DNA from: Asticcacaulis sp. AC460
Lineage (GTDB): Bacteria > Pseudomonadota > Alphaproteobacteria > Caulobacterales > Caulobacteraceae
Reading direction: 5' to 3'
Length of the DNA: 64,000 bases
NCBI RefSeq assembly: GCF_000495795.1
Contig: NZ_AWGD01000018.1
Location: 1 to 64,000 of the forward strand
The position numbers were made by a program, and so were the translations under genes. The notes below the pieces were generated by a model that was not told the DNA's origin, did no database searches, and worked only from the letters and a program-made list of their open reading frames with translations. Below are positions 53,858 to 62,516 of this stretch, one piece after another; the stretch's first letter is position 1, and every line of letters begins with the position of its first letter.

Positions 53858-54373
53858 ATGACGGTCCTGACGACGGCTCGGCTGAGCCTGACGCCGATGA
53901 CGGTGGCGGATTTCGACGATCTCTGCCGGCTGTGGCGCAACGAAGACTTTACCCGGCAGATCGGTTTACCGGCGATGACGTCGGAGACGGTCTGGCTGCG
54001 GTTGTTGCGCGATATCGGCCACTGGCAGGTGATGGGCGTCGGCAACTGGGCGGTCCGCCGGCTTGAGGACGGTGTGTGGCTGGGGACGGTGGGGATTTTC
54101 GACTACCGCCGCGACCTGGTGCCGGCCTTTGGGGATCTGGAACTTGGTTGGGGCCTGGATCCGGCATTTCAGGGCCAGGGTTATGCCTTCGAAGCGGTGA
54201 CCGAAGCTTTGCGTCATGCCGACGAGGATCTGCGGCTGGCGCGGACGACGTGCATGATCGCGCCGGACAATGCGGCGTCGTTCCGGTTGGCGGCGAAGGT
54301 CGGGTTCACGCCATGGGTGGAGGGCGACCTGCGCGGGGAGAAGATCCAACTGCTGGAGCGGTTGAGAAAGTAG
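53858..54373 (+). CDS. GNAT-family N-acetyltransferase (RimJ/RimL-like)
   Basis: The 171-residue protein has 'VLTTARLSLTPMTVADFDDL' as its opening, 'WGLDPAFQGQGYAFEAVTEA' as the acetyl-CoA pyrophosphate loop, and 'DNAASFRLAAKVGFTPWVEG', all typical of the RimJ-like branch that acetylates N-termini or small amines. The substrate is unknown. ATG 53858 is chosen; it starts 14 codons after an earlier in-frame start inside the MazG-like gene. Confidence 0.9.
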   Translation: MTVLTTARLSLTPMTVADFDDLCRLWRNEDFTRQIGLPAMTSETVWLRLLRDIGHWQVMGVGNWAVRRLEDGVWLGTVGIFDYRRDLVPAFGDLELGWGLDPAFQGQGYAFEAVTEALRHADEDLRLARTTCMIAPDNAASFRLAAKVGFTPWVEGDLRGEKIQLLERLRK

Positions 54374-54380
54374 GAAGTTT

Positions 54381-54504
54381 AACCACGGACCACACGGACC
54401 ACACGGACTTCAGGATTTATCGGAAACTGCCGCGCAGCGGCAATAAACGTAAGGCCGCTTCGCGGCGTCAGAACTGTCTCAAAGTCCGTGTGGTCCGTGG
54501 TGAA
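54381..54504. repeat. Large inverted repeat of 'ccacacgga' units
   Basis: The left arm (54381-54410) contains a tandem of ccacacgga; the right arm (54482-54503) reads aagtccgtgtggtccgtggt and pairs with it. The loop of about 70 bases carries two small hairpins (gccgc-gca-gcggc near 54429-54441, and gccgc-tt-cgcggc near 54454). It follows the GNAT gene directly and leaves a short space before nth. The design matches the element at 7996-8125. Confidence 0.8.
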
Positions 54505-54572
54505 AAACCTTACATCAGAAGCCATGAACAATGACGGTTCCGTCCTCCCTCGAACTCCGCTAAGCACACCCG

Positions 54573-55214
54573 ATGGCCGCACCCGATCCCGCCCTGATTT
54601 CCGCCCTGTTCGAGCGCTTCGAAGAGGATAAGCCCGACCCGCGCACCGAACTGGACTTCGTCAACCGCTACACCCTGCTGGTCGCGGTGGTGCTGTCGGC
54701 CCAGACCACCGACAAGGCCGTCAACAAGGCCACCGCAGCGGTGTTCAACATCGCCGACAACCCCGCCGCCATGGCCGCGCTGGGCGAAGACGGGCTGACC
54801 CCGATGCTGGCTTCGCTGAACCTGTTCCGCACCAAGGCGCGCAATGTCATCCGGCTCAGCCAGATTCTGATCGACCAGTATGGCGGTAATATCCCCCTGA
54901 CCCGCGACGAACTGGTAGCCCTGCCCGGCGTCGGCAACAAGACCGCCAGCGTCGTGCTGAACGAACTGGACATTCAGCCGGCCATCGCCGTCGACACCCA
55001 TGTCTTTCGCGTCTCGCACCGGCTGGGCCTGGTCGATGCGGCCGCCAGGACCCCGGACAAGGTCGAACAGCAGCTAATGCAGGTCATACCACGTAAATGG
55101 CTGACCCGCGCCCATCACTGGCTGATCCTGCACGGACGCTATGTCTGTATCGCGCGCAAACCCAAATGCGAGCTGTGCATCGTCAGCCACCTGTGCCCGC
55201 GTATCGGGGTTTAG
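54573..55214 (+). CDS. nth: Endonuclease III
   Basis: The 213-residue enzyme has the helix-hairpin-helix with the catalytic lysine ('LPGVGNKTASVVLNEL'), the catalytic Asp ('VDTHVFRVSHRLGL') and the [4Fe-4S] cysteines in 'CIARKPKCELCIVSHLCP'. It removes oxidised pyrimidines and nicks the strand by beta-elimination. Length is normal. Its end overlaps the convergent response-regulator gene by 4 bases. Confidence 0.97.
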   Translation: MAAPDPALISALFERFEEDKPDPRTELDFVNRYTLLVAVVLSAQTTDKAVNKATAAVFNIADNPAAMAALGEDGLTPMLASLNLFRTKARNVIRLSQILIDQYGGNIPLTRDELVALPGVGNKTASVVLNELDIQPAIAVDTHVFRVSHRLGLVDAAARTPDKVEQQLMQVIPRKWLTRAHHWLILHGRYVCIARKPKCELCIVSHLCPRIGV

Positions 55215-55660
55215 ACCCGCCGCAGATCCTCCGCGCACAGGAACAGGTCTTCGCCACGCAGTTCCAGCTTCAGCGATCGCACCCGGGCCACCACCTCGCA
55301 CAGCTTTTCGTAGTTCAACGGCTTGACCAGGTAGTGCACGGCGCCCAGTTCGCGGGCGCCAACAATGTCTTCCTCGTAATCCGAACCCGACAGGACCACC
55401 ACGGGAATGGTTTTCAACTCGGGCAGGCCGCGCAATTCCTTCAGGAACCCGCCACCCTGGATGCGCGGCAGGTTGAGGTCGAGGAAGATCAGGTTGGGCC
55501 GCGGCGCGCTCTCGAACCGCGGTTCGTTGCGCAGGAACCGCAGGGCATCCTCGGCCGAGGTCACCCAGTGGCCGTCGAACTGGACCCGGGCGCGGTTGAG
55601 CAGATCGGTAACAAGACGGATTTCGGCGGCGCTGTCTTCGATAAACAGCACCTGAGCCAT
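55211..55660 (-). CDS. Stand-alone response regulator (receiver domain only)
   Basis: The 149-residue protein is one receiver domain: acidic pair in 'VLFIEDSAAEIRLVTDLL', phospho-acceptor Asp61 in 'LIFLDLNLPRIQGGGFLKEL', Ser in 'IPVVVLSGSDYEEDI' and Lys in 'VHYLVKPLNYEKLCEVV'. The 'NLPRIQGGGFLKELR' and 'TSAEDALRFLRNE' parts are typical of the Rcp1 (CheY-like, phytochrome-associated) group. No output domain and no partner kinase is adjacent. The C-terminal 25 residues form a helix. ATG 55660 opens the domain; a start 16 codons upstream is less likely. Confidence 0.9.
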   Translation of the reverse strand: MAQVLFIEDSAAEIRLVTDLLNRARVQFDGHWVTSAEDALRFLRNEPRFESAPRPNLIFLDLNLPRIQGGGFLKELRGLPELKTIPVVVLSGSDYEEDIVGARELGAVHYLVKPLNYEKLCEVVARVRSLKLELRGEDLFLCAEDLRRV

Positions 55661-55937
55661 CGGGGCTGTTTCTTCGGAAAAAGGTTCCGCCATGCCACAC
55701 GTCCGCACTGGAAAGCGGGGAGTTAACCTCTGGCGTCTTCACTTATCAAGCGATTTTTGCTCAACAAAAGTTGTGAAATGCGACCACAGGCTGTGACAAG
55801 GTAAACGGGACGTTAAAATCTAATAGCCGGCGGGTCTGACGGATATCTTACGCGACGTCCGACAAAAGGCGACGGCCTGCTTGCATGGAGCGGGGTTAGA
55901 TTGCCTGCACCCATCAGGGAGTAGAGGAGAGAGCGGC

Positions 55938-56129
55938 ATGGCGACCACAGCGGTAAACAGCGAAAGCCGGGATAATGCAACCATCACCATTTTAGAAATG
56001 GTCGTCGCTTCGGCCCTGGTGCTGGGTATCATTTTCCTGCTGTTTGGCAACGCGACCGATGGAGTCACCGTGATCAGTTCGACAACGGATAGGTCTGTGG
56101 TCGCTGAAGATCTTGCCGCGGTGCCATGA
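55938..56129 (+). CDS. Small one-helix membrane protein
   Basis: The 63-residue product has a polar N-terminus ('ATTAVNSESRDNATITILE'), one membrane helix ('MVVASALVLGIIFLLFGNAT') and a short polar tail. No family is recognised. ATG 55938 is preceded by a purine-rich 'gaggagagagc'. Upstream, 55661-55937 shows no gene. The gene converges with the ATP-grasp gene, whose stop lies 9 bases beyond. Confidence 0.68.
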   Translation: MATTAVNSESRDNATITILEMVVASALVLGIIFLLFGNATDGVTVISSTTDRSVVAEDLAAVP

Positions 56130-56138
56130 TCCGTCAGG

Positions 56139-57047
56139 TCAAGCGTGGCACTTGCAACCGACATGCATGGCGAGTTCGACCGCGTCCTTGAAGCGCATTG
56201 AGGCTTCCAGGTCGTAGGTCAGGTACAGGTCCGGCTCGATCAGCTCCAGCTCCATCAAACAGAACCGCCCCTCGGCATCGCGCACCATATCCACTCGCGC
56301 ATACAGCAACCGGTCGCGGCCGATAAAGTCCAGCGCCGCTTCCGCCAGGTCCGAAGCTTCGGCTGGGGGCCACTTAAGCTGTAAACGCGCGTCGTAGTCT
56401 GGTTGCGAGCGGAAATCGCCCGACTTGGGCGTCTTCAGCACCGCATGCGAGAAGGCGCCGGCAAAATAGAGCAGGGACCATTCGCCTTCCGTTTGGATCG
56501 ACTCCATAAACGGCTGAATCATGGCCGGGCCCTCCGGCGGACCCGCGATCTTGCCTTCGACATCGGCTTCCCCGGCCAAGGCGGCATCGCCTCGCCAGAC
56601 CACCGTGTTCTTGGCCCCGGCCGATACCACAGGCTTCAGCACGAGAGCGTCGCCGAAATCGGCGCGGGCGCGGGCGAGGTCATCCTCGGTCAACTGCTCG
56701 ACGAACAGGGTCGGGATGATCCGCACCCCGGCCTCGGCCAGATCGCGCAGATAGCGTTTGTCGACATTCCACGCCACGATCTCGGGCGGATTGAACACGC
56801 GGCGCTTATCCTCGGCCAATCGGGCCATGGCGGCGCGGAAACCGTCCGGGTCATTGTGGTAGCCCCAGGCCACCAAAGGCACGATCAGGTCGTAGTCCTG
56901 GGTGACCGGCTCCGACCAAGGCTGGTCGAAGACCTCGGCATCGATGCCGGCCAGGGCTTCCCTGTAGGCGTCCAGGACATAGGGCCACCGGCCGTGATGC
57001 GACGGATGGTCCGGGTTCGGAGTCAGGATCAATAAAGACTTGCTCAT
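56139..57047 (-). CDS. ATP-grasp (glutathione-synthetase-like) ligase of unknown substrate
   Basis: The 302-residue protein begins 'LLILTPNPDHPSHHGRWPYV' and has the ATP-grasp pattern: an N-terminal substrate domain, 'GDALVLKPVVSAGAKNTVVW' (ATP-binding Lys), 'AMIQPFMESIQTEGEWSLLY', and a C-terminal 'RFCLMELELIEPDLYLTYD' with the metal-binding acidic residues. It ends in two cysteines and a histidine (HVGCKCHA). Such enzymes join a carboxylate to an amine or thiol with ATP; the substrate cannot be told from the sequence. ATG 57047 has AAGGAAG just before it. Confidence 0.88.
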   Translation of the reverse strand: MSKSLLILTPNPDHPSHHGRWPYVLDAYREALAGIDAEVFDQPWSEPVTQDYDLIVPLVAWGYHNDPDGFRAAMARLAEDKRRVFNPPEIVAWNVDKRYLRDLAEAGVRIIPTLFVEQLTEDDLARARADFGDALVLKPVVSAGAKNTVVWRGDAALAGEADVEGKIAGPPEGPAMIQPFMESIQTEGEWSLLYFAGAFSHAVLKTPKSGDFRSQPDYDARLQLKWPPAEASDLAEAALDFIGRDRLLYARVDMVRDAEGRFCLMELELIEPDLYLTYDLEASMRFKDAVELAMHVGCKCHA

Positions 57048-57105
57048 CGCTTCCTTATTCACCATTAGGGTACGCAATCGCAACCGGAATTGTTCAAGCC
57101 AGCCC

Positions 57106-58101
57106 ATGACCACGACCTACGATATCACCGCCGTCGGCCACGCCATTGTCGATGTCCTGGCTCCAGCCGACGATGCCTTCCTGAAGAGCCACGACCTGCA
57201 CAAGGGCGCCATGACCCTGATCGACCAGCATCGCGCGGTCAGCCTCAACGAAGCCATGGCCGACAGCGAAATGGCTTCGGGCGGATCGGCTGGCAATACC
57301 ATCGCCGGCGCGGCTTCGTTCGGCGCCAAGTGCGCCTATATCGGCAAGGTCGCCCACGACAGCCTGGGTGAGGTGTTTTCGCGCGACCTGAAGAAGATGG
57401 GCGTCACCTTCAATACGCAAGTGCTGCACGACGACCCGACCCATACCGGCCGCTGTTTGATCAATGTCACCCCCGACGGCCAGCGCACCATGGCGACCTT
57501 CCTGGGCGCTGCGGCCATGGTGGGGCCCAACGATGTCGATCCCGAACTGGTGAAGGCGTCGCAGATCGTCTATCTGGAAGGCTATCTGTTCGACACCCCG
57601 TCCGGCAGGGAAGCCTTTGCCCGCGCGGCCCAGATCGCCCGCAACAACGGCCGCAAGACGGCGATTACGCTGTCGGATACCTTCGTCGTCGATCGTTGGC
57701 GCGAGGATCTGCTGGCTTTTATTTCGCGCCATATCGACCTGGTCTTCGCCAACGAGCATGAGCTGATGTCGCTTTTCCAGACGGACGATTTCGACAAGGC
57801 GTTGCGCTATCTGCGCAGCAAGGTTGAGTTGGCCTTCGTGACGCGTTCGGAAAAGGGATCGGTCGCCGCCCGCCAGGACGAGATCCATGTCATCCCGACC
57901 TATCCGGCCGCGGCGGTGCTCGACACCACCGGCGCCGGCGATCAGTATGCTGCCGGGGTCATGTTCGGCCTGACGCGTGGTTTGGGGCTGGATGTCTGCG
58001 GACGTCTGGGCTCGCTGGCGGCATCGGAAGTTATCGACCATTACGGCCCGCGGCCCAAGGTGTCGCTGCGCGAACTGGCGCAGAAGCACGGGTTGATTTA
58101 G
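57106..58101 (+). CDS. PfkB-family carbohydrate (adenosine-type) kinase
   Basis: The 331-residue enzyme starts 'YDITAVGHAIVDVLAPADDA' and has the PfkB signature 1 as 'MASGGSAGNTIAGAASFG' and signature 2 as 'VLDTTGAGDQYAAGVMFGLT', including the catalytic Asp (TTGAGD). This pattern is nearest to adenosine kinase and related sugar kinases of alphaproteobacteria. It phosphorylates a sugar or nucleoside 5'-hydroxyl with ATP. Its start diverges from the ATP-grasp gene by 58 bases. Confidence 0.92.
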   Translation: MTTTYDITAVGHAIVDVLAPADDAFLKSHDLHKGAMTLIDQHRAVSLNEAMADSEMASGGSAGNTIAGAASFGAKCAYIGKVAHDSLGEVFSRDLKKMGVTFNTQVLHDDPTHTGRCLINVTPDGQRTMATFLGAAAMVGPNDVDPELVKASQIVYLEGYLFDTPSGREAFARAAQIARNNGRKTAITLSDTFVVDRWREDLLAFISRHIDLVFANEHELMSLFQTDDFDKALRYLRSKVELAFVTRSEKGSVAARQDEIHVIPTYPAAAVLDTTGAGDQYAAGVMFGLTRGLGLDVCGRLGSLAASEVIDHYGPRPKVSLRELAQKHGLI

Positions 58102-58134
58102 AGGCGTTTAGGCGTCCTCTTCCCGCTTTTGCCG

Positions 58135-58704
58135 TCAGCTTCGCCGCTTCAGCGCGACATAGAGCGCGCCGGAGCCGCCGTGGCGGGCATGGGCCTGGGA
58201 AATGCCGGCCACAATATGCCCCAGCGCCGGGTCGGCCAGCCATTCCGGTGCGTTGCGTTTCAGGATACCGTTTTCCGCCATGCCCTTGCCGGTGATCACC
58301 AGCACGGCACGATAGTCGTTGGCATAGGCCTGCTGGACGAAGGCTTTCAACCGCGCCTCGGCGGCCATCGAATTCAAACCGTGCAAATCCAGCCGGGCCT
58401 CGATCGGGTCGCGTTCGCGGCTGATGCGGCGTTTGCGCCGGGGCTCGATCGGATCAGGTGAGAAGCTATCACCCGGCACGAAGCGGAAGCCAGGTTCCGG
58501 CTTGATCGCCTGGCCCAGGCGAAACGGTGTTGCCGGTACGGGTTTCGGTTTTTCGGCGACCATGGGCTGGGCCATTCCGGCCACCTGGACGATCTCGATT
58601 TCCGGCGGTGTCGGGGGCACACGCGTCGGCCGGTGCGGCCGCACGGTAGCGGTGACCAGCGACCATAAACGCAAATCGTCGGGCAGGAACTTGAAACGGG
58701 ACAT
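58135..58704 (-). CDS. Smr/MutS2-like domain protein
   Basis: The 189-residue protein has a variable, proline-rich N-terminal part (about 1-100) and a C-terminal Smr domain: 'IEARLDLHGLNSMAAEARLK' (the LDLHG motif), 'RAVLVITGKGMAENGILKRN' (TGKG) and 'HGGSGALYVALKRR'. Smr domains cut DNA or RNA structures; the free-standing form is a possible endonuclease. The gene is transcribed away from the PAS protein gene's terminator at 58752-58798. Confidence 0.93.
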   Translation of the reverse strand: MSRFKFLPDDLRLWSLVTATVRPHRPTRVPPTPPEIEIVQVAGMAQPMVAEKPKPVPATPFRLGQAIKPEPGFRFVPGDSFSPDPIEPRRKRRISRERDPIEARLDLHGLNSMAAEARLKAFVQQAYANDYRAVLVITGKGMAENGILKRNAPEWLADPALGHIVAGISQAHARHGGSGALYVALKRRS

Positions 58705-58751
58705 GGATCAATCTTGCCATGCCGCACCGCGAAACGAAAGCATTTTGGCGC

Positions 58752-58798
58752 GCCTCATGCTTATCCAAAAAGTGGCAATCCACTTTTTGGCATGAGGC
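58752..58798. repeat. Hairpin related to the intergenic repeat, copy 3 (half)
   Basis: Inner arms ccaaaaagtgg / ccactttttgg (58765-58775, 58780-58790) pair perfectly around a CAAT loop, and outer arms gcctcatg / catgaggc (8 bp) extend it. Only the second hairpin of the two-hairpin unit is present, with different outer arms. It touches the stop codon of the PAS-protein gene, so it probably ends that transcript. Confidence 0.8.
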
Positions 58799-61458
58799 TA
58801 GAATTCTTCGCTCTGGAAAGCCTGCAATTGCCGCGTCAGGCGTTCGCCGCGTTTGCCGGCGATCAGCGCGGCCTCGGCCAGGCGACGCACGCTTTCCGGG
58901 CTCTCGCTGGTCTTGGCCATGACGTCCAGCGCGCCGTTGACCACCTGCAGCATCTGGGCGAAGTCCTGGGCAACGTCACCGGTCAGGCGGCCGACCGTCT
59001 CGAAGCGTTGGGCATTGCTCAGCGCGGCGTTCATCTGGTCGATGCGGACCTGCATGCCGGCCATCTGGGTCTGGGACGCGTTCAGAGCGGTGTTCAGCTC
59101 TTCCAGACGCCCCTGCAGGTCGCGGTGAGCGGCCTGCCACTTGGCCAGCTCGTTATTGGCCACGGCCAGCTTGCTTTCGTACGGCGTGTAGTCCGCCGGC
59201 GGCGCGGCGGCCAGTTCGGCATAGCGCGACCGCAGCACTTCGTGGGCGTCACGGACGTCCTTCAGTTCGTCGCTCAGGTCGGCAATGCGCGCTTCATATG
59301 GCGCATAATCGGGTTCGGGACGGGCGCGCAGGGTGTCGGCTTCGGCGCCCGTGGCTGCCAGAGCGGCGCGGGCCTGGTCCAGTTCGGCCTGAAGCGCTTC
59401 GATACGAGCGTCGTGGTCGCTGTAGTCGGGCTCCGGATCGGGCGTGTTGGATAGCACATGATAGCGCTGGGCCAGGTCGTCGTACCTGGCGCGGGCGGCC
59501 TCGGTCTGTTGCCGCAGCTCTTCGATCCGGGCGTCGCGATCGCTGTAATCGGGTTCCGGCAGGGGCAGGGACAGTAGCGCGTCCAGCTCTTCCTGGACGG
59601 CGTCGCGCGCCGTGGCCGTAGCTTCGATCTCGGATTCCAGCTCGGTCAGCCGGGTCTTGAGGGCTTGGTTTTCGGCGACGACGGCCGGGTCGGCCTCGAT
59701 GACCGGTCCCGCCTTGCGCAGGGCCTCAAGTTCGCCGTTCAGCACATCCAGTTGGGCTTGCAACACAGCGTTATGGCTGGCCACCGCGGGATCAGCTTCG
59801 CGGACGACGACGGGTTCGGGCGCCGGCAGGTTGCGCAGGGTTTCCAGCTCGGCGTGCAGTGCCTCGACCTCGGTTTTCAGCGCTTCATTTTCGGCAACGA
59901 CAACCGGATCGGGTTCGTGGATGATGACCGGCTCGGCGACGGCCTGGGTGAAGCTGTGCCACGCATAGACGTCGCCTTCCGGCATTGCGGCGCGGGCGGC
60001 TTCGACCTCGGCTAGGGCCTCCTCACGACCGGCCAGACGGGCCTGTTGCCGGGCGACCTCCAGTTCGGCCAGGGCGACATCGCGCGCCGCCTGGCGGGCG
60101 GCGTTCAGGTCATCTTCGCTGATCTGGGGTTCGATGGCGACTGCCGGGGCGATGGCCTGTTTCCATTCGGTGCTGTCATAGGCGATGCCGTAGATCTGGC
60201 GCTCGCCGTCCTCGATCGTGGCCTGACCCTTCAAGGTGATCCAACGCGCGTCCGCGACCCAGATGTCGAGTTGCAGGAAATCGTCCTGGCCGGACTTCAG
60301 GCGGGTGAAGGCGTCGTCGGCCTTGACCTGGTCATCTTGCGAAATCAGGGTAGGACCGCCCGGTTCGTCGCGGCCGATAAGGGCGCGCATGCCGGCGTCT
60401 TCGACGATGGTGTCGGCTTCGGGGTCGTATTGCCATACGCCGACGCCGAGTGCCGCCAGGGCTTTTTCGCCGTTGCGGAAATCTTCCAGTTCCTGGTGTT
60501 CGGCGTCATCGAGTGCGGGCACGGCGTGGGGGGCGACCACAGCCTGTTCGGCCGGCATGGCCATGACGGTGAGGCCGTTGGGTCCGCCTTCGTGAGTGCG
60601 CACAACCCAGCCGGTGACGGTGCACGCATGGGCGCCGCCGCCTGGTGCCTTGAGCTTGAGCGCTACCGAAGCGTCGCCGGTTTCGCTTTCGTCCTGGATG
60701 TCGCCGAGATAGTCGAGCGCGGCCTGGAAGTCGCCATCGGCGACGAAGACCTGGGCCCAGGGCTTGCCGACAACCTCGTCGCGCTTCAGTTCGAAGGCAT
60801 CAAGCGCCGCATTGTTGATGTCCAGAACCGTGCCTTGCGCATCGAGGCCCCAGAAGGGCACGGTGGCGGAGGAGAACCAGTGGCCGCGCCAGGCGCCGGT
60901 AATGTCGTCGACGCCTTCGCCGGACCAGGTTTCGATCTCGACCATCGCCGAGGTCGAGCCGATGACTTCGCCGGCGCTGTTCATGATCGGCATCGAGGTA
61001 ACCGAGACCAGGACCTTGTCGTGGCCGCCGTAATTGGTCAGCAGATGTTGGAAGCCCTTGACCGTCTGGCCACGCAGGGACCGAGCGATCGGCATCAGGT
61101 CGGCGGGAATGGCGCGGCCGTCAGGGAAGGCGATGCCCCAGGTGGCGGCATGGAAACGCAGTCCGATCAGTTCGGAGTCCTTGCGCCCCAGCAGACTGTG
61201 CGCGGTCTTGTTGGCGAAGGTGAATTTCCCGGTGGTGTCGGTTTCGACCAGAGCAACCGGGACGGCGTTGAGCACGTTGAACATGCGCCGTTCCAGAGTG
61301 TCGATCTTGCGTTCGGCCTTGAACAAAAGGTCCTGGAACTGGCGGACCTGGAAGGCTTTCAACGCGGCGATGACCCCGCCGGCGATCGATAAAAACAGCA
61401 ATATCGCGGCAACCACGCCCAGAAAGACGGCCAGTTCCCCATCGTTATGCCAAAACAT
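58798..61458 (-). CDS. PAS and coiled-coil membrane protein with a degenerate kinase-dimerisation end
   Basis: The 886-residue protein has an N-terminal membrane helix ('LAVFLGVVAAILLFLSIAGG'), PAS domains (first about 55-180 with 'NAVPVALVETDTTGKFTFAN', then 'ATVPFWGLDAQGTVLDINNA' and a third near 330-440), and a very long coiled coil (about 460-800). The coiled coil contains tandem repeats of 'EPDYSDHDARIEALQ' type (four) and 'EADPAVVAENQALKTRL' type (three). The last 85 residues resemble a histidine-kinase DHp domain, but 'GRLTGDVAQDFAQMLQVVNG' has Gln where the phospho-His of VAHDFNN should be, and no ATPase domain follows. It is probably a scaffold or sensor without kinase activity. Confidence 0.82.
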   Translation of the reverse strand: MFWHNDGELAVFLGVVAAILLFLSIAGGVIAALKAFQVRQFQDLLFKAERKIDTLERRMFNVLNAVPVALVETDTTGKFTFANKTAHSLLGRKDSELIGLRFHAATWGIAFPDGRAIPADLMPIARSLRGQTVKGFQHLLTNYGGHDKVLVSVTSMPIMNSAGEVIGSTSAMVEIETWSGEGVDDITGAWRGHWFSSATVPFWGLDAQGTVLDINNAALDAFELKRDEVVGKPWAQVFVADGDFQAALDYLGDIQDESETGDASVALKLKAPGGGAHACTVTGWVVRTHEGGPNGLTVMAMPAEQAVVAPHAVPALDDAEHQELEDFRNGEKALAALGVGVWQYDPEADTIVEDAGMRALIGRDEPGGPTLISQDDQVKADDAFTRLKSGQDDFLQLDIWVADARWITLKGQATIEDGERQIYGIAYDSTEWKQAIAPAVAIEPQISEDDLNAARQAARDVALAELEVARQQARLAGREEALAEVEAARAAMPEGDVYAWHSFTQAVAEPVIIHEPDPVVVAENEALKTEVEALHAELETLRNLPAPEPVVVREADPAVASHNAVLQAQLDVLNGELEALRKAGPVIEADPAVVAENQALKTRLTELESEIEATATARDAVQEELDALLSLPLPEPDYSDRDARIEELRQQTEAARARYDDLAQRYHVLSNTPDPEPDYSDHDARIEALQAELDQARAALAATGAEADTLRARPEPDYAPYEARIADLSDELKDVRDAHEVLRSRYAELAAAPPADYTPYESKLAVANNELAKWQAAHRDLQGRLEELNTALNASQTQMAGMQVRIDQMNAALSNAQRFETVGRLTGDVAQDFAQMLQVVNGALDVMAKTSESPESVRRLAEAALIAGKRGERLTRQLQAFQSEEF

Positions 61459-61613
61459 ACGCTCTTTATCCCGCCTATGACTTTCTGCCGGGCGCCCCGT
61501 CGGGTTGCCTGAAGCATTTTGCGACAGAGTTCGCTCATCGCAATAGCCCAGCAAAAACCGGGCCGCAACCGCAACAGCTTACAACACAAATGCTTAAGGG
61601 AAAATGGTAATGA

Positions 61614-61645
61614 AAAAGAGCCGGCCCCTTTCGGGACCGGCTCTT
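61614..61645 (-). terminator. Rho-independent terminator of the GlsB-family gene
   Basis: Stem aaagagccgg / ccggctctt (61615-61624, 61637-61645) with a further paired ccc/ggg core; on the minus strand it is followed by TTTTTC. It lies 22 bases after the stop of the gene at 61668. Confidence 0.85.
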
Positions 61646-61667
61646 GTCGTGTTGCGCTGTAATTCGC

Positions 61668-61934
61668 TTAAACGGCGCGCGGCCCGCCGCGCAGCATTCG
61701 CGCCAGAGCAATCAGCAGGCAGGCGCCGACGACACCGGCGATCAGGTAGCCGATGACACCGCCGAAGCCGATACCGATCATGGCAAACAGGGCGTTGGCG
61801 ATGATGGCGCCGACGACGCCGAGGACGATGTTCATGAGGAGCCCTTGATTGGACTTCATGATCATTTCCGCAATCCAGCCGGCCAGTGCGCCGACGATGA
61901 TGGCCAGCAGCCACCCGACTTGAGGTTCACCCAT
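61668..61934 (-). CDS. GlsB/YeaQ/YmgE-family stress-related membrane protein
   Basis: The 88-residue protein has three membrane helices and the family phrases 'IIVGALAGWIAEMIMKSNQG', then 'LLMNIVLGVVGAIIANALFA', and 'GIGFGGVIGYLIAGVVGACL'. These Gly-rich small proteins are annotated as transglycosylase-associated or stress-response membrane proteins; their real function is unclear. A terminator follows it. Confidence 0.92.
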   Translation of the reverse strand: MGEPQVGWLLAIIVGALAGWIAEMIMKSNQGLLMNIVLGVVGAIIANALFAMIGIGFGGVIGYLIAGVVGACLLIALARMLRGGPRAV

Positions 61935-62050
61935 TACAATCTCTCCGTAGTTTGTACCGTCCGCGGGATACTGCGGCCTGTGCTTAGGTTACCGGGGAGG
62001 GAGCAGTTTTGAGATATGGTTCTCGCCGAAATTTGCAAGGTTTCGGAAAG

Positions 62051-62446
62051 TTACGCCGAACGTGTGGCGTCGTCATCGGCCAGAACCCAGGCCATGGCGT
62101 CGTGGTAGTCGGAGAAGTGGCAGACGGTTTCGTTGGGAAACAGGGGCGAGGCGGTGGGAACGCGCGCCTTGTCGAGCGGATCAGTGCTGACGACGGCCAC
62201 TCTGGCGTGGTAGTTTTGATCTGCGGTCATCGCCTTCCAGCGCTGCGCCATTTCCTCGACATCGGTAAGATCGATCACACCCTCGAAACGGCGGAAATCC
62301 ATCACCCGCGACCACGTCCACGGCCGGTCGATGGTGGCATAGGCGGCGTGCAGACGTTGAACGAATTCGGCGCTGGGCATGGCGCCGATGACTCGAAAGA
62401 TCAGGACCTTGCGGTCTTCGTCGACGAAAACATTCAGGCGATACAT
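62051..62446 (-). CDS. Hypothetical SpoIIAA/STAS-like protein
   Basis: The 131-residue product begins 'MYRLNVFVDEDRKVLIFRVI' and has an alternating strand-helix pattern ('VIDLTDVEEMAQRWKAMTAD', 'HARVAVVSTDPLDKARVPTA') like the SpoIIAA-type STAS proteins that occur as stand-alone domains in alphaproteobacteria. No key residue proves it. It lies between the GlsB-type gene and the methyltransferase, all on the minus strand with gaps of 70 to 116 bases. Confidence 0.65.
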   Translation of the reverse strand: MYRLNVFVDEDRKVLIFRVIGAMPSAEFVQRLHAAYATIDRPWTWSRVMDFRRFEGVIDLTDVEEMAQRWKAMTADQNYHARVAVVSTDPLDKARVPTASPLFPNETVCHFSDYHDAMAWVLADDDATRSA

Positions 62447-62516
62447 ACAGTTGCTTCACTCCCGCCGCCAGAATAACGCCGGAATCTTTACAAACGTTTT
62501 CAGTCCAGGGGGAGCC

